From NCBI GenBank assembly GCA_034190085.1, contig JAXHTS010000076.1, positions 1 through 38,051 of the forward strand: a DNA stretch of 38,051 bases. Direction: 5' to 3'. The DNA is from Spirochaetota bacterium. Its GTDB lineage: Bacteria > Spirochaetota > UBA4802 > JAFGDQ01. Below are positions 8,115-17,994 of this stretch, piece after piece (position 1 is the first letter of the stretch; every line of letters begins with the position of its first letter). The notes beneath the pieces are model-generated. The model had not been told where the DNA came from and made no database searches. It saw only the letters and a list, made by a program, of their open reading frames with translations. Made by a program: the position numbers and the translations under genes.

Positions 8115-10086
8115 TCAAAAACTAAATTCCGAAGGCACTTCCATTTTATATTTTTGTGTTATTATTTCGTTAATAATCTTTGCCACTATAGATGGCTTAT
8201 CAATAACAAAATAATGCCCGCCATCTTCAACTTCAATAAGTTCAACTGAGTCAGAAAACAGTCACCAATTATCGAATCTTTTTTATATTTCTTGGTAAAT
8301 GAATCAACATTGCCAATTATATTATAAATTGGCACATTCAATTTAACCTGATCATGTTTATTGTATATTTCAGTAAAATATTTGAAAGCAATATCAGTAT
8401 CTCGTCTAAATTTTTTTATAATAATGTTTAACGTCTCACTGGATACATCCTCACTGAAAGCGCCAAGATTTTTCATAATTTTGTATATTCTTTTATCACT
8501 AATATATTTCCAGGGATTAATAAATTGTATAATATTTGAAGTCCTTGAAATTAAAATAGCCGCCCCCAGGATTACACAGACCAGTTCTCCCTCTGTTTGC
8601 TGAATCAATTTTGAAATCTCTAAAGCTAAAGCGCTGCCTGCACAATTTCCATAAACGATAATAGGAGTTGATATATTATTTGTTATTTCCTTGACGCATT
8701 CTATAGCAATTTTTTGAATAAAATTGCCACAAGTTTCCTCATATGATATATCATACCCCGGCAGAGCGATTGAATATAATGCGATCCTGTCATTCAGGGA
8801 AGAAATCTCACATGCTAGGTTTTGATATGCTGTGCCTACCCCACCTGCATATGGAATACAGATAATGGATATTTTTTTATTCTTTCCACAATCGTTTAAT
8901 TCAAATAATATTTTATAATCGTTATTATACCCATAACTTATATGATTTGCTATCTTTTTGATAGTATCTTTCTCGTAAACTAGGGAATTATAGTAAAATA
9001 TAACATTTAAATTATCGCCTGGAAAAACAATAATATTAAAATCATAATTAGTCTGTTTGTAAATACTTATATGCTCTATGCTATAGCCAATCCGGTCCTT
9101 TAGTTCTCCATTAATAAAAAACAGTCTAACAATCTCCTCGCTTGGATAATTTTCAAATGCCAATATATGATCCATTAAGCTTCTATTAGTTGAAAAAAGT
9201 GATTGTATGAGATATAATGGGCAGTATTCATATCCTAATGATGTTGTTGTATTCTGATGCACTATTTGTAAAAGTTGAGTAAAACTATACCCTTTCTCTG
9301 CTTTTATCCTTACAGGTAGAGTATTCAATAATAATCCAATTATTTTTTCTATATCTTCAATTTCTGCAGTTCGAGCAGACACTACTGTGCCATACACAAC
9401 ATCATCTGTATTGTTATATTTTTGGAGTGATATCCCCCAGATCGTCTTAAATACTATATTAATTGTTGTATGATTAGCTTTGGCAATGTTATTTAAACTG
9501 GTTGTCAATTCCTCATCTATAATAAATTTGTATTCTTTCGCTCTATATTCATCTTTTTTTTGCTTTTGGATCTTTGGTAAAGTCGCTATTTGTTCATATC
9601 CTGTAAGGTATTCCCTCCAGTATTCCATTCCCTTTTCTATGTTTTGCTTGCTTAGCCATAAGATATAGTACTTGTAAGGAGGTCTATTTATTTCAGGGAG
9701 AACTTCATTATTTTTCAAGGCATTATAAATAATTAACATATCCCCTATAATATGCGACATGCTCCATCCATCTAATAAAATATGATGACAACTCCATAGC
9801 AGGTAGTATTTATTATAAGTCTTATAGGCATTTCCTTCAAAACTATTTGTAAAGGTTCATCTGCAACTTCCCAGTTAAAGACTGTCCTAAATATCGGATT
9901 CTTATTTATTAAATGATTCCATGCCTCCTCTATGTATTTTATATTCAATTTACCATCAATATAACATCCAAATTGATCGAAATATGCTGAGGAATCTTTT
10001 TCAAATAAGGAATGAAACAGCATTCCCTGTTGCATAGGTGACAACGGATATATATCAGCAGTATTCCTTTTTGTTAGATATTTCAT
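8115..10086 (-). pseudogene. Decayed NRPS remnant: condensation domain plus thioesterase
   Basis: Three reading-frame pieces on the minus strand form one broken gene. The first (10086-9772) is the start of an NRPS condensation domain with YPLSPMQQGMLFH. The frame then shifts near 9800 with loss of part of the domain, and the catalytic HHILLDGWS follows. The rest of the condensation domain runs to about 8950 and passes straight into a thioesterase (IPYAGGVGTAY) without adenylation or carrier domains. The thioesterase nucleophile elbow reads G-N-C-A-G, with Cys in place of Ser. Its aspartate is in NVDSF. The catalytic histidine (EDGGHYFVID) lies in a different frame beyond a second frameshift and a TGA near 8260. 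It cannot make a functional synthetase. It most likely derives from deletion within a larger NRPS. Confidence 0.85.
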
Positions 10087-10416
10087 GATCTTAATGACAA
10101 AGCGTCATTTCCTGTTATTGATCCATCAGTAAATATAATAGATTTGATAAATATTAAACGCATTATCCTTTTTTATCCGGTACCCCAAGAAGTGTTGGTA
10201 GTCAAGGACTGTAAAGACCTAATGCAAAAGCGGGCACTGCATGATTATCACTACTGAAAAATATGTAAGTGAAGTATTATTATGACCTAATCTTGTTCAT
10301 CGCAAAAGATATTGCTTTTCGTATCTATAAATTGCAGACATTGTTTAAAAATTCTTATCTACATTTTATTTTCTTCCGATATACTAGCATATAAAAGGAA
10401 TTTTATAATATATTTC

Positions 10417-10932
10417 ATGGATGGAAATATGACAAATCTCATAATTGCTATCAAAAGGGTATTAGGTGAAGAGATATCCATCTTCAAACAACTTTACATG
10501 CTTGAAGAGGATAAGAGTAAGGCAATCATTAAGAAAGATGGTAAAGCCCTCGAGTCCATATCCTCTTCGCAGGAAAAATTCATCAAAGCAATAGAACTTC
10601 TTGAGTTAAACCGAATCAGTATTATTGAAGAGTATAAACCCATCCTTTGGCCGGATGTTACATCCAAGGATATTAGTCTTAAAAACTTGAGCTGTGTAGA
10701 TGAGAACTCGTCTAATTGTATTCTTGAGAAGGGTAAGGAGCTTAAGAAAATTATTCAGATGATGAAATCCCTCCAGGAGACAAACCAAAGGATGATAAAA
10801 GATAACCTCGAATTCTTTAATATATCCTTACTTGAATTAAAACAATCAATTATATTAAAGAATGGATATGATGAGAAGGGAATAGAAAAAACATGTATAG
10901 AAGACCCATTATTATTTAATCAAATAATATAA
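10417..10932 (+). CDS. flgN: FlgN-like flagellar export chaperone
   Basis: A mostly helical protein of about 171 residues immediately upstream of flgK. FlgN chaperones escort the hook-filament junction proteins FlgK and FlgL to the flagellar export gate. The sequence is charged and coiled-coil-like (KALESISSSQEKFIKAIELLELNR) with the length and placement of FlgN. Function is assigned mainly from position. The frame is open back to 10312, but those extra residues are hydrophobic and unlike FlgN. ATGs at 10417 and 10429 are both possible; neither has a strong ribosome binding site. It ends 12 bases before flgK, and an AGGGAG site lies in the gap. Confidence 0.7.
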   Translation: MDGNMTNLIIAIKRVLGEEISIFKQLYMLEEDKSKAIIKKDGKALESISSSQEKFIKAIELLELNRISIIEEYKPILWPDVTSKDISLKNLSCVDENSSNCILEKGKELKKIIQMMKSLQETNQRMIKDNLEFFNISLLELKQSIILKNGYDEKGIEKTCIEDPLLFNQII

Positions 10933-10944
10933 GGGAGTGATCTT

Positions 10945-12849
10945 ATGAATTCCACATTTATGGGCATTGAGATAGGCAAAAAGGGGCTCATGTCACATCA
11001 ACGGGCGCTTCATGTGACAGGACATAATATATCAAACGCCGCTAATGAGGAGTATTCAAGACAGAGGGTAATCATAACAGCCGCTGATCCGCTATATGTC
11101 CCTGCCCTGAACAGGGCAAACACGCCAGGAAATATTGGACAGGGTTCTGTGATCTCATCAATTGAGAGGGTGAGGGATAGCTTTGTGGATGACAGGATTG
11201 TCATAGAGAAGGATGTGATGGGTTACTGGAAAACAAAGAACGATTTTTTATACCAAATTGAGATCGTCTATAATGAACCATCGGATCTGTCTATTAGGAG
11301 TCGCCTTGATGAGCTGTGGAAAGGCTGGGAAGAATTATCAAAATATCCTGAGGAGAGGTCAACTCGGGAGGTTGTTAAGGAAAAGGCTGTTAACCTATCC
11401 AATGATGTTAGACATATATACAGGCAATTGTACGATCTGCAACAGGATGCAAACAGGCAGGTTAAACATAAGGTAGAACAGATAAATGTATACGCCAGGG
11501 ATATAAGAGACCTCAACGAAAGGATACTAAAGGCTGAGGCAGTGGGCGACAATCCCAATGATTTGAAGGATCGACGGGATGCCCTAATTGAGAAGCTGTC
11601 TGAGATTATAAACATCTCTGTGGGCAGAAGCGATAGAGATGAGTTGATAGTGTATCAGGGTTTGGAAAATCTCGTACAGGGCGAGGTGATAAGACCACTA
11701 GCGGTTGCCTTAGACCATGACAACCATGGATATTATACGGTTGTATGGGGGGATACCGGAAGGGAAATAAATCCGGAAGGCGGCGAGCTTGCTGGTCTGA
11801 TAGAGGTTCGGGATAGAATATTAAGAGATAATATAAACGACATCAATGCATTTGCTATAAATCTCGTAGACCTGACCAACGAAATACATAGGGATGGTTT
11901 TGGCAGAAGCGGCACAACCAACGCGGATTTCTTCAGGCATATTGACATATCCGATAATGTTGAGGGGAATCACGATCTGAATAATGATGGCGTTGAGGAT
12001 GTTACAGCCATATACAAGGTATCAGGGAACAACAAAGTTGATGCCTCCGCAGCTATTGGAATAACTGGCACATTGACATTCGCAACTAACGACGAATTTG
12101 AGATGGATGCACAGATTGATTATGCGAGAAGCGATACTGTGTATACTGTTATAAAAAAGATAAATGATGCCAAGTTGGGTGTTGTAGCCTACATTAACCA
12201 CAATAGTGAGCTTGCTCTGAAAGCAACAATTGCCAAGGATTTGGATAAAAAGAACTTTATAATAAGGCATATTGAGGACTCTGGGCAGTTTTTGGTTGGG
12301 CTAACGGGCATACTGAAGCAGAGCGGGGCGCAGGGGGCATTCGATTACAGGAGAGTTAACGATATAGTTAAATTCCTGCCGGATAGAGAGCATATCACAA
12401 TCACCCCCCGCTATAATCCGGCATCATATATTACACTGTCCGAGGGTATTTTTAATGACATAGATAAAATAGCCGCTTCTCAAGGTCAAGATATTGGCGG
12501 AACCGGTGATTTTAACAATACCAATGGAATCGGGGATGGAACAAACGCTCTTCGAATTGCGAACCTTCGGCATAAGAATGCAATGATAGATGCAAATACA
12601 ACCTTTAATGACTTCTATACATCGCTGGTTTCAAGAATCGGCGCGCAGGGAGAGGAGGCAGAGGATCGCATTAAGAATCAAAATACCCTGCTAAAAAATT
12701 TGACAAATCTTCGAGAATCGATATCAGGCATAAATCTCGATGAGGAGATGACAAACATGGTGGCTTTCCAGCATGGGTATAACGCAACGGCAAGGGTGAT
12801 ATCGACCTTTGATAAGATGCTCGATACAATAATCAGGATGGGGGCTTAA
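10945..12849 (+). CDS. flgK: Flagellar hook-associated protein FlgK (HAP1)
   Basis: A 634-residue hook-filament junction protein. The N-terminus (FMGIEIGKKGLMSHQRALHV, then TGHNISNAANEEYSRQRV) is the flagellar rod/hook family motif in the spirochaetal form. The C-terminal helix (DEEMTNMVAFQHGYNATARV) is the matching D0 coiled-coil partner. Length is within the range of spirochaete FlgK. It is exported unfolded through the flagellar type III apparatus and builds the first junction ring. AAGGGAG precedes the ATG. flgL begins four bases after its stop, so the pair is translationally linked. Confidence 0.95.
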   Translation: MNSTFMGIEIGKKGLMSHQRALHVTGHNISNAANEEYSRQRVIITAADPLYVPALNRANTPGNIGQGSVISSIERVRDSFVDDRIVIEKDVMGYWKTKNDFLYQIEIVYNEPSDLSIRSRLDELWKGWEELSKYPEERSTREVVKEKAVNLSNDVRHIYRQLYDLQQDANRQVKHKVEQINVYARDIRDLNERILKAEAVGDNPNDLKDRRDALIEKLSEIINISVGRSDRDELIVYQGLENLVQGEVIRPLAVALDHDNHGYYTVVWGDTGREINPEGGELAGLIEVRDRILRDNINDINAFAINLVDLTNEIHRDGFGRSGTTNADFFRHIDISDNVEGNHDLNNDGVEDVTAIYKVSGNNKVDASAAIGITGTLTFATNDEFEMDAQIDYARSDTVYTVIKKINDAKLGVVAYINHNSELALKATIAKDLDKKNFIIRHIEDSGQFLVGLTGILKQSGAQGAFDYRRVNDIVKFLPDREHITITPRYNPASYITLSEGIFNDIDKIAASQGQDIGGTGDFNNTNGIGDGTNALRIANLRHKNAMIDANTTFNDFYTSLVSRIGAQGEEAEDRIKNQNTLLKNLTNLRESISGINLDEEMTNMVAFQHGYNATARVISTFDKMLDTIIRMGA

Positions 12850-12853
12850 GGGT

Positions 12854-14116
12854 ATGTATAGAGTAACGAATCAGATGATAAACAATACGGTTAAGTTTAA
12901 CCTAAACAAACATCAGTTCATCATGGATGAGGTTCAGGAAAAGCTTTCCACAGGAAAAAATGTTAGGATCCCCAGAGATAATCCAATCGCTACTACAAAT
13001 CAGATGTTATACCAGACTAGAATAACTGAGATTAGTCAATTTATTGATAATATAAACGAGAGTAAATCCGCATTGGATGGAGCTGATATCGCACTTCAAT
13101 CCGCTATGAGAATATTCCATAGGGTAAGGGTGCTATCTGTGCAGGGGGCAAATGGAATATACACATCCTTTGAGTTGAAGGAGGCTGCAGCAACAGAGAT
13201 AAATGAACTACTTGAGGAAATTGTAACAATTGCGAATAGCAAGAGTCCCACTGGGAGGTCTATATTTGGAGGTTATCAGACAGGCACTGAGGAAACCCCG
13301 CACCCCTTTGTGCCGGTTTATCAGACTATTACTGCTGGAAATCAGGGAGACGCAATGATTGGTGTGGAGTATAGGGGAGATATAGGCAGGCAGAAGAGGG
13401 AAGTCGCAAAGGGCGAATACATGGATATAAATATTCCTGGGAATGTGGTATTCTGGGCCACAAATCAAATACTAACTTCTAATAAGGATGCGACTAACTA
13501 TAGCTCAGAAACTAATCAAGCAATAAGAATTGATGGCAAGGAGATTAACATTTCAGCAGGTGATAACCTTGACTTAATCATAGATAAGATCAATAATGCA
13601 GCCTTAAATGTGAAGGCTTCAAAAGGTGGTAGAAATAATATAATACTTGAAACCACAGCTCCACATGATATATGGCTGGAGGATGCCGGCAGCGGTAGGG
13701 TGTTGAAAGATATAGGCCTTATCAGTACTGAATTTCCAAATCCTCCAAATAACATTGACCCAACGGTTACGATTGGAGGCATGTCAATCTTCGAAATGCT
13801 CATTCAGCTCAGGGATGATCTTGTGCGTGGAGACAAGGAACTTGTAGGCGGTAGAGATATTGGCCTCATTGATATGGCTCTGGATAATATTTTGAAACAC
13901 ATTGCATCAATTGGTGCTAAACAGAACAGGGTTGATGAATTAGCCAAGAGGGCAGAGTATACAAAATCCAATGTCCTTGAGATACTCTCAAAGTCTGAAG
14001 GGATAGACATCCCTGAGACGATTATGAACTTCAAATGGCTGGAGAGCGTTCATCAATATGCGTTGGCAGTTGGAGCAAAGACAATTATGCCAACGCTGAT
14101 GGATTTCTTAAGATAA
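12854..14116 (+). CDS. flgL: Flagellar hook-associated protein FlgL (HAP3)
   Basis: A 420-residue flagellin-like junction protein next to FlgK. The N-terminal D0/D1 region (MYRVTNQMINNTVKFNLNKH, then LSTGKNVRIPRDNP and the GADIALQSAMRIFHRVRVLS heptads) and C-terminal helices (about residues 320-420) match FlgL. The middle is an inserted domain. It follows flgK by four bases. In many spirochaetes fliW and csrA follow flgL; here the next gene is a convergent thiolase, so the operon ends. No clear intrinsic terminator is visible in the 36-bp gap. Confidence 0.93.
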   Translation: MYRVTNQMINNTVKFNLNKHQFIMDEVQEKLSTGKNVRIPRDNPIATTNQMLYQTRITEISQFIDNINESKSALDGADIALQSAMRIFHRVRVLSVQGANGIYTSFELKEAAATEINELLEEIVTIANSKSPTGRSIFGGYQTGTEETPHPFVPVYQTITAGNQGDAMIGVEYRGDIGRQKREVAKGEYMDINIPGNVVFWATNQILTSNKDATNYSSETNQAIRIDGKEINISAGDNLDLIIDKINNAALNVKASKGGRNNIILETTAPHDIWLEDAGSGRVLKDIGLISTEFPNPPNNIDPTVTIGGMSIFEMLIQLRDDLVRGDKELVGGRDIGLIDMALDNILKHIASIGAKQNRVDELAKRAEYTKSNVLEILSKSEGIDIPETIMNFKWLESVHQYALAVGAKTIMPTLMDFLR

Positions 14117-14152
14117 ATAAAATGTTTTAAATCATGGATTAAGATACAGCTA

Positions 14153-15397
14153 TCATCTCTTAAGGATGGTTATAGAAAGCGCTCCCTCTGAGCCACCGAC
14201 AGTTCCGCCTGCATTTTGAGTTAGCCCTACCTTGGCTCCCTTCACCTGCCTCTCGCCAACCTTGTCTGATAGATGCCAATAGACCTCTGTCACCTGTCGT
14301 ATACCGGTAGCGCCTATTGGATGCCCCTGCGATTCCAACCCACCGGACACATTTACTGGAATTTTCCCTCCCAGTGTTGTATGACCGGCCTCAGCAAAAG
14401 CTCCACCCTCGCCAATTGGGCAGAATCCCAATTCCTCTGTGGCATAGAGTTCGCCAATAGCTGTAGCATCGTGAACCTCAGCAAGATCAATATCCTCTGG
14501 GCCAATACCCGCTTTTTCATAAGAGCTCTTAGCTAATTCCTGCAGGGATTTATCTCCACCCATATCAGGGTCCTTGCCGCTGGTTAGCATGCATGCAGCA
14601 ACTTCCACAGCATTGCTGGCGCCAATCTTTTTGGCGAAGTCTTCAGAGCATACAATAACTGCAGCCGCGCCATCCCCGATTGGAGAGCACATAGGTCGAG
14701 TAAGAGGCCACGCTACCTCTGGAGCCTCGAGAACCTCTTCAACGGTAAATTTGGTCTGATATTGAGCAAGAGGATTCATTGATGAATGATTGTGGTTCTT
14801 TGAGGCTATTACAGCCAATTGTCTCTGTGTGGTGCCATATTTGTCCATATGCTGACGTGCCATCATAGCATAGACATCCATAAATACTGTGCGTTGCCCG
14901 GATTTCTTCTTAGTGCCTTCGCCTTTGGCAGCTTGCTTTTTTTGTATCTCCTCTTCCATCTTTTGGAATTCTGCCATAAGCTGGGGAAGCATCTCTACGT
15001 CCATGGAACCAAAAAAGGCTGGGAAAACCTTGCTGCGATCCTCAAAGTACATCTTCTCCATTCCAAGAACTAATGCTAAATCCATCTCCCCCAATGCTAC
15101 CATAGCCCAAGCGCCTCTCAATGCTGTGGAGGAGGAAGCGCAAGCGTTTTCTACATTTACTACAGGTATTCCTCCTATACCAATATTCCTTAAGACAACC
15201 TGTCCTCTGATGCATTCCTGCCCATCCAAAACACCCTGAGCAGCATTGCCGACCCACGCACCTTGAAGCTGTTCTTTGGTAATATTTGCATCCTTCAAGG
15301 CTCCATTAACAGCCTCAGCCACTATAGATTTCATATTTCGATCCATAAGTTTCCCAAATTTACTCATGGCTCCACCGATTATTTTAACTTTTCGCAT
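14153..15397 (-). CDS. Thiolase (SCP2/acetyl-CoA acetyltransferase type)
   Basis: A 414-residue thiolase-fold enzyme. The nucleophilic cysteine is C86 in VNVENACASSSTAL. The second-half motifs are HDATA, GGLESQGHPIGATG and TQNAGG. The divergent spacing and the HDATA motif place it in the SCP2-like/archaeal thiolase group, which often pairs with a DUF35 zinc-finger partner; none is next to it here. A charged Lys/Glu-rich insert lies near 144-168. It probably cleaves or condenses acyl-CoAs in degradation of a carboxylic acid. It is preceded by AAAGGAGAT. It follows a crotonase gene on the same strand, 225 bp away. Confidence 0.88.
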   Translation of the reverse strand: MRKVKIIGGAMSKFGKLMDRNMKSIVAEAVNGALKDANITKEQLQGAWVGNAAQGVLDGQECIRGQVVLRNIGIGGIPVVNVENACASSSTALRGAWAMVALGEMDLALVLGMEKMYFEDRSKVFPAFFGSMDVEMLPQLMAEFQKMEEEIQKKQAAKGEGTKKKSGQRTVFMDVYAMMARQHMDKYGTTQRQLAVIASKNHNHSSMNPLAQYQTKFTVEEVLEAPEVAWPLTRPMCSPIGDGAAAVIVCSEDFAKKIGASNAVEVAACMLTSGKDPDMGGDKSLQELAKSSYEKAGIGPEDIDLAEVHDATAIGELYATEELGFCPIGEGGAFAEAGHTTLGGKIPVNVSGGLESQGHPIGATGIRQVTEVYWHLSDKVGERQVKGAKVGLTQNAGGTVGGSEGALSITILKR

Positions 15398-15622
15398 ATC
15401 TATTATCTCCTTTCATTAATATGAATAACAATAAAAATCACATATAAAAAATCAAGTGAAAAAAAAATAGTTTACAGTATCTCTTTGTAGCGATTATAAA
15501 TTTCAAAAATTCAATAATTATTGATGTAAAATTATATAAAAAGCGGATAATTCATTTAGCTATCTTTAACATCCCACAGCTTACCCAAAAAAATTTTTGT
15601 ATATAATCGCATTATAGTTAGT

Positions 15623-16408
15623 TTATTGACCCTGAAAATTCGGACTCCTTTTCTCAAGCAGGGCCCTAATTCCCTCCTTTGCATCCTCCATTTCGAAGGT
15701 TCGCGATTGGCAATGAGACTCGTATTCCGCAGCTTTAGTTGGATTCCAATCAAGACCGCGATAGATAGAGCTTTTTATCATTCTAACAGCCGCAGGCGCG
15801 CAGGCTTCAATTTCCCTTGCCAGTTCCCAGGATTTATCCAAGACCTTATTATCCTCCATGGAGTAATTAGCCAATCCTATATTAGCAGCCTCATCACCAT
15901 TTATCAATCTACCTGTATACAATAACTCATTGGCTACAGGCAGTCCTACAATCCTGGGAAGCATATAGGAGATTGCCATACCTGAGTGAAGTCCAAGACG
16001 AGTAAAATTTGCGCCGTACTTTGAATTCTTATTTGCTATTCGAATATCACAAATGAGTGCAAGCCCGAATCCGCCTCCAATGGCATGTCCATTCATGGCA
16101 GCAATCGTTGGTATTTCAAACTCCTGAATATCAAGGAATGGTCTGTAAAAATCCATCACAACCTCTTGTGGCATACGTTTATCATTCTCAACACTCATAC
16201 TGCTCTTAAAATCAGCGCCTGAACAAAATGATTTTCCGCTGCCTGTGATTATCACACAGCGAAGATCCCTATCACTTTTCAGATTAAATATTGCCTCGCG
16301 AAATGCAGGCAAAACCTCGTAATCCATACTATTACGATTTTCTGGTCGGTTAAGTGTAATTTGACCAATCCTATCCTTCACTTCAACTAAAACCGGATCT
16401 CCTGGCAT
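15623..16408 (-). CDS. Crotonase-superfamily protein (enoyl-CoA hydratase/isomerase-like)
   Basis: A 261-residue crotonase fold with the oxyanion-hole segments CSGADF (near 62-67) and GHAIGGGFGLALICD (near 107-121). The two glutamates that catalyse hydration in classical enoyl-CoA hydratase are not visible: the GGGCEL position reads GGGFGL, and the second reads ANFTRLGL. It may therefore be an isomerase, a hydrolase or another acyl-CoA lyase, not a hydratase. A GGGAGGT site precedes the ATG. It lies upstream of the thiolase on the same strand and divergent from the TRAP genes. The 225-bp gap to the thiolase leaves co-transcription open. Confidence 0.85.
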   Translation of the reverse strand: MPGDPVLVEVKDRIGQITLNRPENRNSMDYEVLPAFREAIFNLKSDRDLRCVIITGSGKSFCSGADFKSSMSVENDKRMPQEVVMDFYRPFLDIQEFEIPTIAAMNGHAIGGGFGLALICDIRIANKNSKYGANFTRLGLHSGMAISYMLPRIVGLPVANELLYTGRLINGDEAANIGLANYSMEDNKVLDKSWELAREIEACAPAAVRMIKSSIYRGLDWNPTKAAEYESHCQSRTFEMEDAKEGIRALLEKRSPNFQGQ

Positions 16409-16932
16409 AAGGACCTCCCGTATAATATTCTTTTTAGAATTAAAAAATAATAAGAGTAAAGCGTTACAATTATCCTGAAAAAATTCAATAAATTGATGTC
16501 TATCAATCCCACCTTGGGTAAAGACTTAATGAAATAGATGAAGTTGATTACTATCTCCAAGGGTGAAGATATTGTAACATTTGCCTGGATACTTTACTAA
16601 GTGAATCTTATTGAATAATAAAAACTTTCTCACACAGAGAAGACGCTAGTTGGATTAAGCAATAAATCAAGGAAAAAAATGAAAAGTAACCATTTTTTCG
16701 GTGTAAGAAATATTGAGTAGTGAAAAAATTGATTTTACATATTACTAACTACAAATGAAGTGATTAGGATTAATCTTGATCCCAGTTAGGGGTAAGGTAT
16801 GGATTATAATTGAAATAGCATAAAAAAATTAGTATTTGTACTTTTTTACAATTGTTTTTTTGATATGTATGATAATTAGTATTCCTAATTATTTATACAT
16901 ATCAAAAAATAAAAACACGAGGTGGAGGGAAA
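16409..16932. other. Divergent intergenic region between crotonase and TRAP genes
   Basis: A 524-bp AT-rich spacer that must contain promoters for both directions. Its main feature is a long palindrome at 16855-16909, just before the TRAP receptor gene (listed separately). A weak TTGAAA hexamer at 16810-16815 might belong to the TRAP promoter. No coding sequence was recognised. Confidence 0.55.
16855..16909. promoter_or_regulatory. Long palindrome upstream of the TRAP operon
   Basis: The outer arms are T-rich/A-rich followed by gatatgtat (16862-16870) and atacatatc (16895-16903). Inner arms aattag (16874-16879) and ctaatt (16885-16890) flank a five-base centre. It ends 23 bases before the TRAP receptor ATG and 9 bases before its GAGGTGGAGGG site. 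It may be an operator for a dimeric regulator or an RNA hairpin acting as a bidirectional terminator or attenuator. The symmetry over more than 50 bp is clear; the role is inferred. Confidence 0.6.
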
Positions 16933-17964
16933 ATGAATAGTCTAATGGGAAGGGCATCTCTCTGGAGCATAGTATTTGTAATAATTTTTGCATTTATAAG
17001 CCTTTCAACCTGCTCTAAGCAGGAAGAGAAAGTGAGTGAAATAAAGATTTGCAGTCAGATGCCAATAGGTCATCATATATCAAAGGCGATTGATATATTC
17101 TGTGATAAAGCAAATCGGAAAAGTAACGGCCATCTTGTATTTAAAAACTTCCCTGGCGGTCAACTCATGAAGGACTCAGAGGTTCCTCATGCTATTTCCA
17201 CTGGCACCATTGAAATGGCTCAAACCTTCCTCCCCTGGTGGAAGGGCATTGTTCCCAGAGTAAATCCTTATTCTGCAAGAATCTACGACAATAGAGACCA
17301 TAACCTCCGTGTCATAAGAGGCCCCTTGCTTCAATATCAGTCAAGATTGATGGAAGAAAAGGGAATGTGCAAGATCATTGCGCCCATCCTTTACAACTCC
17401 AGCGGTGGTTACATCCTCACAAAGCCAGTAAGAAGGGTTGGAGATATGAAGGGAATGAAGATCAGGATTCCTTCAAAATCTTCAGCAGCGGAAGTGCGAT
17501 CATTGGGAGGAGCACCAGTGGTTATGAGTTCTGCTGATGTATATATGGCGCTTCAGCGAGGAACAATTGATGGAGCGGTCTCTGGAATCACTAGCTTCTA
17601 TGATCGAAAGTGGCACGAGGTGGCTAAGCATCTCCTCATATTGAGGGTAGCTATGGCCGATTTTCACATTGTCGCAAATGTGAAATGGTGGAATAACCTG
17701 GCTGCTGATTTACAGCAAATTATAATAGATGCAGCTAGAGACGCTACAGAATACTGTGATATGCAGGTTTACAATAAAGAAGAAGAAGCTTTTATTAAAC
17801 TCAAGGAGAAGGGGGTCCAAATTAATCAAATCTCCCATAAAGAGTACAACACCAGTTGGAAGCCAATAATAGAACCAGCATTGAGAAGCGCTGCGTTAAA
17901 AGAGTTTGGAGAAAGGCTTATAAATCAGTACGATCGCTGGATAGAAGAAACAAAATCTGAATAA
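16933..17964 (+). CDS. TRAP transporter substrate-binding lipoprotein, DctP family
   Basis: A 343-residue extracytoplasmic solute receptor. The signal peptide ends LSTC with C27 as the likely lipidated residue, so it is membrane-anchored. The DctP fold is recognised by MPIGHHISKAIDIFCDKANR, FPGGQL, the conserved RIPSKSSAAEVRSLGGAPVVM segment with the arginine that clamps the ligand carboxylate, and GTIDGAVSG. It captures an organic acid for the Na+- or H+-driven DctQM permease encoded next. GAGGTGGAGGG precedes the ATG. The ligand cannot be named; divergent acyl-CoA genes suggest a carboxylic acid destined for beta-oxidation-like breakdown. Confidence 0.92.
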   Translation: MNSLMGRASLWSIVFVIIFAFISLSTCSKQEEKVSEIKICSQMPIGHHISKAIDIFCDKANRKSNGHLVFKNFPGGQLMKDSEVPHAISTGTIEMAQTFLPWWKGIVPRVNPYSARIYDNRDHNLRVIRGPLLQYQSRLMEEKGMCKIIAPILYNSSGGYILTKPVRRVGDMKGMKIRIPSKSSAAEVRSLGGAPVVMSSADVYMALQRGTIDGAVSGITSFYDRKWHEVAKHLLILRVAMADFHIVANVKWWNNLAADLQQIIIDAARDATEYCDMQVYNKEEEAFIKLKEKGVQINQISHKEYNTSWKPIIEPALRSAALKEFGERLINQYDRWIEETKSE

Positions 17965-17994
17965 TAAGTGAAATGCGACAAGGGGAGATGTGAG

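Noticed and set aside
14889-15239. 116-codon plus-strand open frame antisense to the thiolase
   Set aside because: It overlaps the catalytic cysteine region of the thiolase on the other strand and has no motif or ribosome binding site.
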